From a virus, in IMG/VR virus record IMGVR_UViG_3300030419_006105, positions 1 to 64,000 of that record: a stretch of DNA of 64,000 nucleotides; one strand, given 5' to 3'. The position numbers were made by a program, and so were the translations under genes. The stretch's first letter is position 1, and every line of letters begins with the position of its first letter. This document shows positions 43,527 through 50,205 of the stretch, in pieces. The notes under the pieces were generated by a model. It was given only the letters and a program-made list of their open reading frames with translations. It did not search any database and was not told the origin of the DNA.

Positions 43527-43700
43527 TGCTTTGCGCATTCTTTCAAATAATGTCCTTTTATTTTGACCACTCTCAATTAATCTAGAATATTCTGCTTTAA
43601 AAGCTTCTATAAATTCTGGAGATAAATCAAACTTACGAGGATAAAACGATCTTACTCTTTTTATCATATATTTCTCGCATAATTTATCGTAATCAGTCAT
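43509..43700 (-). CDS. Hypothetical protein, 63 aa
   Basis: Not recognised. A 63-residue basic helical protein (MTDYDKLCEKYMIKRVRSFY...). It starts on an ATGA overlap with the kinase gene upstream, which supports it as a real gene, and its tail overlaps the convergent phoH gene. It may be an accessory of the queD-queE-kinase operon, but there is no direct evidence. Confidence 0.6.
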   Translation of the reverse strand: MTDYDKLCEKYMIKRVRSFYPRKFDLSPEFIEAFKAEYSRLIESGQNKRTLFERMRKALTFHL

Positions 43701-44464
43701 CGATAATTATTTAATCGATTCTGCTGTTTATCTTTAGCTATTTTTTCTTGTAATTTCTTCTTTAATACAGAATCCTCTTCTGGGTCAACATCTTTCCATA
43801 CTTCTTCTAGTTTTTTAATTTCTTCTAAAGTTTCTTCATCTAAAATATTACCGGGAGCTGATGCTTCACCTGACGGATCAATATATAATTTTAATATTTC
43901 TATACGCTCTGTACGACTACCAAATACTTCAATAATAGCTGGTTTATCATCTACTATAAAAAACGTAGTTTTAGGGTTTTCTTCATGATCTCGATGAACA
44001 GCTTTAAAAATATTATCTATCTCTTCTATAGTTTGAGGATTAGTTTCTCTTAAATCATCTTCCTCTAAAGGAACAAGAGCTACCTTTGTAATAGGTGTAA
44101 AAAATATAATATCTAAATTTCGAAAACTTTCTCTTACCAGTGGAATACACTTTTTAATAAACTCATCGTCGATGTCATTATCTCGTTGCTCTGCTGCCCA
44201 TAAACTATACACCAAATTATCTAATGGGCATCGATCAAAAATAACATTCTGACCTCGCCTATATTTTTGTTGCTCCTCAATCATAAAATTGAGAATTTCC
44301 CATTGAGTTTTTTTATTAGTCTTAGAGGAATGATCTAAATCATTTTCTTTAATAATGTCCCTATACGTTTTTTTGGGTGTAACATAATTAGGCCATTGTC
44401 CTAGAAAGTCTTTAATTAAAGTAGTCTTTCCCTGACAAGCTGTACCACTAATTGCAATCCTCAT
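43697..44464 (-). CDS. P-loop ATPase/kinase, AAA_28/NadR-like, with C-terminal extension
   Basis: A 255-residue protein. Walker A is SGTACQGKTT (6-15), an IFDRCPLDNL acidic-lid motif lies near residue 75 and IIFFTPITKVAL near residue 113, the same order as the protein at 2915-3469. Some 75 extra C-terminal residues are acidic and coiled-coil-like. It lies 17 bases downstream of queE on the same strand. Having two such kinases, each beside deazaguanine genes, suggests a linked role such as phosphorylating a modified nucleoside. The substrate is unproven. Confidence 0.7.
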   Translation of the reverse strand: MRIAISGTACQGKTTLIKDFLGQWPNYVTPKKTYRDIIKENDLDHSSKTNKKTQWEILNFMIEEQQKYRRGQNVIFDRCPLDNLVYSLWAAEQRDNDIDDEFIKKCIPLVRESFRNLDIIFFTPITKVALVPLEEDDLRETNPQTIEEIDNIFKAVHRDHEENPKTTFFIVDDKPAIIEVFGSRTERIEILKLYIDPSGEASAPGNILDEETLEEIKKLEEVWKDVDPEEDSVLKKKLQEKIAKDKQQNRLNNYR

Positions 44465-44481
44465 ATATTATATTTATTAAG

Positions 44482-45243
44482 TTAAACTTTTAAAGCCATA
44501 TCCCATACAAGTAAATGCAATCTAGGACTAAATTTAAAATATTCTTGTTTAGCATACTCAGCTACTTCTTCAGCTATTTCAATATGCTCTTTTCTACTAC
44601 CTGCACAAGGCATTAACCAAACCCTTTCTCTTGGTATATTAAACTTCTCAACATACTTCTGTAAGACCTCTTCTAAATCTTCTTTCTTACTAATAACAAA
44701 CTTAAAACCTGACCCATTTGTTACATGCCATTTTAATACATCTGGTTTATATCGACGGTCTTCTGGATCACCATTATTACTAAGCTTAGGAGAAGTAGTA
44801 AAAGTTGCATCAACTCTTAACCATTCTGGATCTGGCATTATTGTTGCATTAGTTTCAAAATCTATCCGTGGTATAGTACCCCACTCTACATCTATATAAG
44901 CTAAAAATTTAAGTAATTTTGGTTGTTGTACAAGTGGTTCACCACCTGTTATCTTCCATATAGCACCATTATCTAAGTGTTTTTTATATCCTTCCTCTTC
45001 TAATAACGTTCTAAGTTCTTCAAAACTTAATTTATTTTTTACACTCCATGATATATAGCTATCACAACCATGAGGTGAATCTTCTGTTGCAAATCCTTGA
45101 CATGTAAGATTACACATAGATAATCTCATAAAAACAGACGGCCAACCAACATATTCACCTTCACCCTCTACCGTATAAAATACCTTATCGTCAGATAAAA
45201 ATATTTTTTCGTCTTTAAGCTCCTCCTTATAAAGATTTGTCAT
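44482..45243 (-). CDS. queE: 7-carboxy-7-deazaguanine synthase QueE (radical SAM)
   Basis: A 253-residue radical SAM enzyme that contracts carboxytetrahydropterin to CDG. FYTVEGEGEYVGWPSVFMRL (22-41) is the usual QueE opening, WKITGGEPLVQQ lies near residue 97, and FETNATIMP and SPKLSNNG follow. The cluster cysteines are C44-NLT-C48 with the third at C60, so the last spacing is 11 residues (ATEDSPHG insert) instead of the short spacing of ordinary radical SAM motifs. QueE proteins are known for variant cluster loops, so it may still be active. The start lies inside the 3' end of the small gene between queD and queE. Confidence 0.9.
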   Translation of the reverse strand: MTNLYKEELKDEKIFLSDDKVFYTVEGEGEYVGWPSVFMRLSMCNLTCQGFATEDSPHGCDSYISWSVKNKLSFEELRTLLEEEGYKKHLDNGAIWKITGGEPLVQQPKLLKFLAYIDVEWGTIPRIDFETNATIMPDPEWLRVDATFTTSPKLSNNGDPEDRRYKPDVLKWHVTNGSGFKFVISKKEDLEEVLQKYVEKFNIPRERVWLMPCAGSRKEHIEIAEEVAEYAKQEYFKFSPRLHLLVWDMALKV

Positions 45244-45376
45244 TTAAATATAAATCTTTTATATCTCGTGTCTCTGGTTTAACCTCTTTCTTCTTAGGTT
45301 TACCCCAATCAATACTATCCCAGTTATCATTAACTTGACAAGTATCTTCTTTTCGTCTTTTACTACCTTTACTCAT
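45227..45376 (-). CDS. Small basic protein coupled between queD and queE
   Basis: A 49-residue frame not long enough for most gene lists. It begins MSKGSKRRKEDTCQVNDNWD and contains WDSIDWGKPKKKEVKPETRD. The ATG overlaps the queD stop by one base (TAATG) and its end overlaps the queE start by 17 bases, so all three would be translated from one message. It is strongly charged with a single cysteine and no known motif. Tight coupling on both sides is the main evidence that it is real. Confidence 0.6.
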   Translation of the reverse strand: MSKGSKRRKEDTCQVNDNWDSIDWGKPKKKEVKPETRDIKDLYLNDKSL

Positions 45377-45861
45377 TAGTTTTGAACCCATTCGTATTGA
45401 GTATCTGATAAAGCTCTGGCATATTCAATATGATATATAGCAGAATTTTTCTCATGCTCAAAAACTTCTACCTTCTTACACCAACATCTATTATCAGTTG
45501 ATTCCTTTACATAATCATCAGCAGCTTTCCAGCAATATTGTGCAAATTTTTCAATACCAACTCCATCAGACATAATACGTAAATCAATTATACCTAATTC
45601 ATTTAATTCTTCAAATTTATTTAAATATGGATCGTTTGCATCAATAACCGTAGTATGATCAAATTGATTTTCTAATATTTTCTTTAAATGTTTCAAATCT
45701 CCAAAATCAACAACCCAATTATTTTCATCTAATTCTTTAGCTTCAAACCAAAATTTACCAACTAATCGATAACCATGTACAAACCGACAATGTGAATCTG
45801 CTTTTGGTTGTCTAAAGGCGCAGCTGCCTAATTCAATAATCTTTGTACTATTAAAAGACAT
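45376..45861 (-). CDS. queD: 6-carboxy-5,6,7,8-tetrahydropterin synthase QueD
   Basis: A 161-residue member of the QueD/PTPS family that converts dihydroneopterin triphosphate to carboxytetrahydropterin. The catalytic-Cys region reads SHCRFVHGY (23-31), NNWVVDFGDLKHLKKILENQ and FDHTTVID follow, and a C-terminal VEVFEHEKNSAIY provides the Glu. In standard QueD the zinc site is HGH; here it is HGY, so one His ligand is replaced. A marine phage subfamily may share this, which I recall but cannot verify. It heads the queD-small-queE-kinase operon, divergent from folE across 72 bases with back-to-back promoters. Confidence 0.85.
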   Translation of the reverse strand: MSFNSTKIIELGSCAFRQPKADSHCRFVHGYRLVGKFWFEAKELDENNWVVDFGDLKHLKKILENQFDHTTVIDANDPYLNKFEELNELGIIDLRIMSDGVGIEKFAQYCWKAADDYVKESTDNRCWCKKVEVFEHEKNSAIYHIEYARALSDTQYEWVQN

Positions 45862-45868
45862 AAGATCT

Positions 45869-45896
45869 ATTATACATTAATCTAAAATAAAATCAA
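45869..45896 (-). promoter_or_regulatory. Early promoter of the queD operon
   Basis: On the - strand: TTGATT (45896-45891), 16-base spacer, TATAAT (45874-45869), seven bases to the queD ATG at 45861. It is back to back with the folE promoter, the two -35 boxes being only three bases apart. Confidence 0.8.
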
Positions 45897-45899
45897 GGG

Positions 45900-45927
45900 T
45901 TGAATTTAAAAAAAAATTTCATATAAT
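45900..45927 (+). promoter_or_regulatory. Early promoter of folE
   Basis: TTGAAT (45900-45905), 16-base spacer, TATAAT (45922-45927), six bases to the ATG at 45934. Leaderless layout, divergent from the queD promoter. Confidence 0.8.
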
Positions 45928-45933
45928 AAACTC

Positions 45934-46569
45934 ATGAGTGAATTACTGCAATATGCAAATGGTAACTTACCGCGAACTGAAGAAGAAAAAGAAATAATTA
46001 TTGATAAAGCCGCGGCTGCATATGAAAAATATATGGATGCTTTAGGGTTTGATTGGAGAAATGATCCTAATAGCGCTGATACCCCAAGACGTGTAGCAAA
46101 AGCTTTTGTTAATGACTTAGCAGAAGGTTGTTATAATGTACCTCCTAAAATTACAGCATTTGATAATGTTGATAAATATGATGGATTAGTTTTTCAAGGT
46201 AATATAAAAGTTAATTCTTTTTGCTCACATCACCATTTACCGTTTATCGGGCAAGCTCATGTATCTTACATACCTGGAAAAGACGGAAAAGTAATTGGTT
46301 TAAGTAAAATAAATCGAATTGTCGAATGGTTTTCGAGACGTCCGCAAGTACAAGAAAACTTAACTATGCAAATTCATAATTATATGAATGAAGTATGTAA
46401 AGATAATAAAGGAATTGCTGTTTTAGTATCAGCTAACCATACTTGTGCTGGTCTAAGAGGAGTAAAACATGATAGTATTATGAAAACTGCTAGAATGTCA
46501 GGAGCATTTTTAGATAAAACTGATTTAACCAGACAAGAGTTTTATGATTTTATAAGAGACTTAAAGTGA
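45934..46569 (+). CDS. folE: GTP cyclohydrolase I (FolE)
   Basis: A 211-residue enzyme that opens GTP to dihydroneopterin triphosphate, the first step to both folate and 7-deazaguanine. DPNSADTPRRVAKAFVNDL (near residues 46-64), NSFCSHHHLPFIGQAHVSYI with the zinc Cys and His (about 93-112), GLSKINRIVEWFSRRPQVQE and the zinc Cys in SANHTCAGLRG are all present. The length is typical. The gene is monocistronic; its stop overlaps the convergent nucleotidyltransferase gene end by nine bases. Its promoter matches that of queD, so both are expected to be expressed together. Confidence 0.96.
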   Translation: MSELLQYANGNLPRTEEEKEIIIDKAAAAYEKYMDALGFDWRNDPNSADTPRRVAKAFVNDLAEGCYNVPPKITAFDNVDKYDGLVFQGNIKVNSFCSHHHLPFIGQAHVSYIPGKDGKVIGLSKINRIVEWFSRRPQVQENLTMQIHNYMNEVCKDNKGIAVLVSANHTCAGLRGVKHDSIMKTARMSGAFLDKTDLTRQEFYDFIRDLK

Positions 46570-47784
46570 GTCAAAAATTTCTTTAATTTGTGCAGGGTCG
46601 ATATGCTCCGGTATATCGGCTTTTATTTTCTCAAAATTATCAAAATTATCTCTTATATTACTCGCACTATAAGGGGTACCATCTGCTTTTAATGTAACAT
46701 CAACAGCAGACTGTGCTGGATCAACTATATCAATTTCTAATCCTTCTTTTTCAGCCCATGGTTGTGCATGTGACCATCTTTTCCAATCATTATCTTTTCT
46801 ACTAGCACCTAACACAACTGTTGTACCTGGATCTAACGTCTTTAATGTCTCATATGCTGATGTAACGGGGGATGGGAACTGTGAGATACTAACAGTTACG
46901 TTATTAAGAGGTTGTGTATATAATTCAAATATTTGTTTTGCAGCATCTGGTGTAATCAATTTACCATCACTAGTTCTTCTTTCACTTTTAGCTGAAGGAG
47001 CTGAGATTAATACATGAACATGACCGTCAGGATACAATTGACTATACTCTTTAACCATTTCGTAATGGCCTTTATGAGGTGGTTTAAAACTACCAGGAAC
47101 AAGAACGACTACTCTACTGTTTTTTTTTACATCTTCAATAGCAGTATTAGCAGCAATAGAAAGTTTACTTTGTAAGTCTTGTAACTCAAAATTTTCTAAA
47201 ATAGAATCTATCTTAGAATCAAACCCTTCACTCAATCCATAATCAACTACAATTTTGCGTAAAATTTTTGCTATCTCTTTTGCGTTTTCAGGTTGTACAT
47301 CTTGTGTAATTGCTTCTCTTTCAGAATCTGATAAACTAACATTATCTAAATCTACAAACAATGACTTACGAGCAAGATTAACATAAAAAGTTTCACCTTC
47401 TGTAGTCATAGGATCTGGAGTTGGTTCTTCTTCTGGTTGTTGAGTGAAATCATCTTTACTTGCTGGCTCAAATTCACCACCTGTTTCAGGACCCTTTCTA
47501 GGTGTAAATTCATCATCTTCAGCTTCAAGTACTTTACCTTTAGGTTTATTACTTGACATAGCAACTTTAGCTAATTGCTTTCCAGCAGCCATAGTAGCCT
47601 TTTTTAATCCTTGCAAAAGCTTTTTCTGCACTGGAGTAGGTTTTTTAGTAGGATCTGTCTTACCAGCGATTTCAGCTGCTCTAGCTGCAGCTATTGCAGC
47701 TTGAGTACCAGCTTGTTTTTGTTGATATTTATTAGCACCGGCCTCACTTAATAGATTGTCTATTTTCGTGGTAAACTTACTCAT
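46561..47784 (-). CDS. Late protein with C-terminal HIGH-type nucleotidyltransferase domain
   Basis: A 407-residue protein in two parts. Residues 1-215 are Ala/Lys/Glu/Pro-rich, with an opening MSKFTTKIDNLLSEA that resembles the T4 capsid-targeting peptide, ending in an [LI]-x-E site (LSE, 12-14) where gp21 could cut. Residues 220-400 form a nucleotidyltransferase fold: VVLVPGSFKPPHKGHYEMV gives the HIGH-like site (236-240) and PYSASNIRD (371-379) the second nucleotide loop, as in NMN and pantetheine adenylyltransferases. A perfect late element TATAAATA lies six bases upstream. A packaged, injected enzyme is suggested; the substrate is unknown. Confidence 0.75.
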   Translation of the reverse strand: MSKFTTKIDNLLSEAGANKYQQKQAGTQAAIAAARAAEIAGKTDPTKKPTPVQKKLLQGLKKATMAAGKQLAKVAMSSNKPKGKVLEAEDDEFTPRKGPETGGEFEPASKDDFTQQPEEEPTPDPMTTEGETFYVNLARKSLFVDLDNVSLSDSEREAITQDVQPENAKEIAKILRKIVVDYGLSEGFDSKIDSILENFELQDLQSKLSIAANTAIEDVKKNSRVVVLVPGSFKPPHKGHYEMVKEYSQLYPDGHVHVLISAPSAKSERRTSDGKLITPDAAKQIFELYTQPLNNVTVSISQFPSPVTSAYETLKTLDPGTTVVLGASRKDNDWKRWSHAQPWAEKEGLEIDIVDPAQSAVDVTLKADGTPYSASNIRDNFDNFEKIKADIPEHIDPAQIKEIFDSL

Positions 47785-47790
47785 TGTAAT

Positions 47791-47798
47791 TATTTATA
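47791..47798 (-). promoter_or_regulatory. Late promoter, perfect TATAAATA
   Basis: The only perfect T4-type late element found. It is six bases before the ATG at 47784 and overlaps the last codons of the upstream gene. Confidence 0.7.
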
Positions 47799-48336
47799 GG
47801 AGAGAAAGTTTATTTCTTATGTCTTCGAAATATGTTTTGTCTAAAAATGTAAGCTCATATTTCTTACAAAAATAATGTAGTCTGTTAAAATAATAGTCTG
47901 TATTTTGTATCTTCTTAAGCTTGCGAAGTAATATTATGCTTAATTCTTCTTTATAACCATCACATTTGCATTTTTTCTTGAGTTCCTTAAGAGAATACAT
48001 TTCTCTTATTATTAATACTGGAAATTTTTTCTCAAAAGTCTGTAAAAACGACGAGTATTTCGTATTTAAATCAACATCAACATCAAAATATATAACAGGT
48101 TTATTCTTTTTATTATGAGCTTTAAGAACCTCGCATGTATAATGTATAAAATAATGAAAAATATATTTTTTATGTAGAGAATTGTTAAATTTAAGCTCAG
48201 GAGAAAATTCAGAAATTTTATCTATAGAAATATTATGAATATAATTAATTACTGGAGTAAAATTTACTAAATTAAAATAGGAACCAGGTATTCTATAACT
48301 TAATCCCGGTATTTTCGTTAATTCTTCTAAGTGCAT
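47794..48336 (-). CDS. Hypothetical protein, 180 aa
   Basis: Not recognised. A 180-residue protein rich in Tyr, Phe, Lys and Ile. A central strand PVIYFDVDVDLN (about 79-90) has alternating acidic residues that could be a metal site. A KKKCKCDGY segment near residue 119 is the only cysteine cluster. It overlaps the 3' end of the nuclease gene by 44 bases, implying coupled expression, and has no promoter of its own. Confidence 0.62.
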   Translation of the reverse strand: MHLEELTKIPGLSYRIPGSYFNLVNFTPVINYIHNISIDKISEFSPELKFNNSLHKKYIFHYFIHYTCEVLKAHNKKNKPVIYFDVDVDLNTKYSSFLQTFEKKFPVLIIREMYSLKELKKKCKCDGYKEELSIILLRKLKKIQNTDYYFNRLHYFCKKYELTFLDKTYFEDIRNKLSLL

Positions 48337-48796
48337 CTGCGTTATTCTGCCAAAACTCTGTATAATTAGTTATAATATATTTGTTAGCATAACGCAAGTA
48401 ATTTTTAAATCGGAAATAATGTGACATTGTAGTTGGAAATAAAATAAAACTACCCCTCCTTGTCACTTTGATAACAAGAAACCAACAACTACCACTCTCT
48501 GCTTGCTTGATCCATTTATTAAGAGTTTTATTATCGGTAAACAATTGATGAAAATCAAATGATTTATAACTTTTACACTCGATTTTAAATTTCGATAAAC
48601 ACGGTGGTACCATGATATCTCCATCCATCATCCGTTTTTGATCTTCCGTTAGTTTATCAAGTCTGTGAAGATTAGCGCCTCCAGTATAGGCTCCGGAATT
48701 TGGAACTCTAATAAAATTTTCATTAAACGTTTCACTTAAATCTTTTGCAACTTCGCGTTCCCAAGCGTTACCTTTTTGTTTCGCTGCGCTAGGCAT
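48293..48796 (-). CDS. PD-(D/E)XK nuclease, Holliday junction resolvase-like
   Basis: A 167-residue protein with KQKGNAWEREVAKDL (6-20, the leading Glu), RVPNSGAYTGG (35-45), MDGDIMVP (catalytic Asp near 60) and FKIECKSYKSF (E-x-K near 73). This order is typical of archaeal-type Hjc resolvases and related phage nucleases, which cut branched DNA. T4 uses gp49 for this task, so it may be the replacement that trims branched DNA before packaging. A weak late-like AGTAAATA lies three bases upstream. Cutting specificity is unknown. Confidence 0.72.
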   Translation of the reverse strand: MPSAAKQKGNAWEREVAKDLSETFNENFIRVPNSGAYTGGANLHRLDKLTEDQKRMMDGDIMVPPCLSKFKIECKSYKSFDFHQLFTDNKTLNKWIKQAESGSCWFLVIKVTRRGSFILFPTTMSHYFRFKNYLRYANKYIITNYTEFWQNNADALRRINENTGIKL

Positions 48797-48809
48797 ATAT
48801 ATTTACTTA

Positions 48810-49736
48810 TCACTTAACCAGATCTTGCAAGTTAATAGCTTGCTTAACTGCATCTTTCGGAATTTGAGCTGTCCAATAATTACCTTCATCAGCAGGTTGT
48901 AATTCAGGTAATTTATCTCTATCTAATATAAGTAAATAACCTCTACCGGTTTCTTTATATACATGAAATGCAAATCTACCAGCTAATTGAATATCATCCG
49001 AAACATACGAACCAGTAATACCTTTGCGCGTATTACCAGCTCCACGTGAAACAACAAAACCATGTTTAATTAAATTTTTGTATTCCGCAGAAGAAATCCC
49101 GCGATAGACTTCGCTAGGGTCGTTTTGTAGTTTAGCAATTTTAGCAACGATATTTTCGTGTTCTTCTCCTTCTGGTGGGAATAAAAGGTAGTCATATATA
49201 CTTTTTTCGTTAATTGTAAAATTTTTAATAATACCATGATATTCAAATGTACTATCATCATCAATTACATTTTCGTCATTATGTAATTTGTTTAAATTTA
49301 AATTATTAATAGGGATAGATAAAATAACAATTTGATCTAACCAAGAATCCGGAACTACATCGTTTGTTTCTGCGTAACTATAAGCAACGTCAGGATCTTT
49401 AGCTAGATAAACTACCCCAGGCTTACTATCTTCCCAATTAGTCTGGGCTCCAGATCCTCCTAAACCATTTTTTTGTATACTCTTTAATAACGGTTTATAC
49501 GTTGCGTGATATAAAATGTCATTACTTTCGTTTAGTTTTTTTTTACGCTTTTTAGTTTTAACTTTACCTTGTCGCTTTATTGTAACACCTAAAACCTTAG
49601 GTATTCTATTATCTCCTGGTGCATAAGTATCAGTAGCTTCATAATCTCCTCCACCTTGTCCTCCACCAGCAGCCATTCCTGCAGAAGCTGTAGTATTATC
49701 CGTTAAATACTGTTTAACTGCTTCATCGAATTTCAT
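48810..49736 (-). CDS. Late protein with two ADP-ribosyltransferase-like domains and a capsid-arm-like N-terminus
   Basis: A 308-residue protein. Residues 26-55 resemble residues 81-110 of gp23 (shared GQG, DTYA and R-x-PK-x-L; 16 of 30 identical by eye), and a basic TKKRKKK linker follows. Domain 1 (about 72-175) opens with ILYHATYKPL, then VVYLAKDPDVAYSYA and FEYHG, an H-Y-E pattern like ART-fold proteins. Domain 2 (about 208-300) has VYRGISSAEYK, ITGSYVSDD and a closing NYWTAQIP, an R-S-E-like pattern with no clear ExE. A late promoter and head-type N-terminus suggest packaging, like T4 Alt. Target unknown. Confidence 0.68.
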   Translation of the reverse strand: MKFDEAVKQYLTDNTTASAGMAAGGGQGGGDYEATDTYAPGDNRIPKVLGVTIKRQGKVKTKKRKKKLNESNDILYHATYKPLLKSIQKNGLGGSGAQTNWEDSKPGVVYLAKDPDVAYSYAETNDVVPDSWLDQIVILSIPINNLNLNKLHNDENVIDDDSTFEYHGIIKNFTINEKSIYDYLLFPPEGEEHENIVAKIAKLQNDPSEVYRGISSAEYKNLIKHGFVVSRGAGNTRKGITGSYVSDDIQLAGRFAFHVYKETGRGYLLILDRDKLPELQPADEGNYWTAQIPKDAVKQAINLQDLVK

Positions 49737-49742
49737 TATAAT

Positions 49743-49750
49743 TATTTATC
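49743..49750 (-). promoter_or_regulatory. Late promoter motif GATAAATA
   Basis: Seven of eight matches to the late element, six bases before the ATG at 49736. It faces away from the early promoter of the + strand recombination operon. Confidence 0.55.
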
Positions 49751-49767
49751 TCTATCTTTACAATTAG

Positions 49768-49794
49768 TTGCACTTACGAGGATATAACTATAAT
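49768..49794 (+). promoter_or_regulatory. Early promoter of the uvsW-55-47-46 operon
   Basis: TTGCAC (49768-49773), a 15-base spacer (one shorter than its siblings), TATAAT (49789-49794), six bases to the ATG at 49801. It covers a possible TTG start of the first gene, which argues for the ATG. Confidence 0.65.
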
Positions 49795-49800
49795 AAATAT

Positions 49801-50205
49801 ATGGATGTTAGTGAGATTATTAATCAATATCTTGAAGAAGCTAATATAGATACAGATTTAGATCGATTAGAAGTTGTTACTACTCAGGAAAGATTAGTAA
49901 ATAATAAACATAAATGGTCAGCTCGATTAATAAATCATAAAATTAATTTAAATAATTTTAAGTTAAAGAGAACTTCTATTCTTGAGGAAAAAATTACCGA
50001 ATTTCAAAATACAGAACCCGTAAAAGTTAATAGATCAATAGCAGAAAAAGCTGTTCAAAATAAAAAAGAAATTAGAGTTTTAGATTTAAAAATTAAAAAT
50101 GAACAACTAATTATTGACTACCTAGAAAACATCTACAAAAATATAAGTTTCGCTACTAATGATATTAAAAATTTAGTAGAACTTATGAAGCTTGAAACAC
50201 AATGA
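49801..50205 (+). CDS. Hypothetical coiled-coil protein, 134 aa
   Basis: A 134-residue, Lys/Glu/Asn-rich helical protein with heptad-like repeats over about residues 35-125. It opens MDVSEIINQYLEEANIDTDL. It is first in the recombination operon and overlaps the uvsW start by four bases. The size, charge and position would suit a small mediator such as T4 UvsY, but no sequence similarity was recognised. The ATG at 49801 is chosen because a TATAAT lies six bases upstream; the TTG at 49768 is inside the promoter. Confidence 0.7.
   Translation: MDVSEIINQYLEEANIDTDLDRLEVVTTQERLVNNKHKWSARLINHKINLNNFKLKRTSILEEKITEFQNTEPVKVNRSIAEKAVQNKKEIRVLDLKIKNEQLIIDYLENIYKNISFATNDIKNLVELMKLETQ

Noticed and set aside
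45218-45232. AAGGAGGA on the - strand, a strong Shine-Dalgarno-like match
   Set aside because: It is inside queE codons for Lys-Glu-Glu and no start codon follows at a suitable distance.
49768-49800. TTG start for the 134-residue coiled-coil gene
   Set aside because: The TTG is part of the -35 box of its promoter; ATG 49801 is six bases after the -10.
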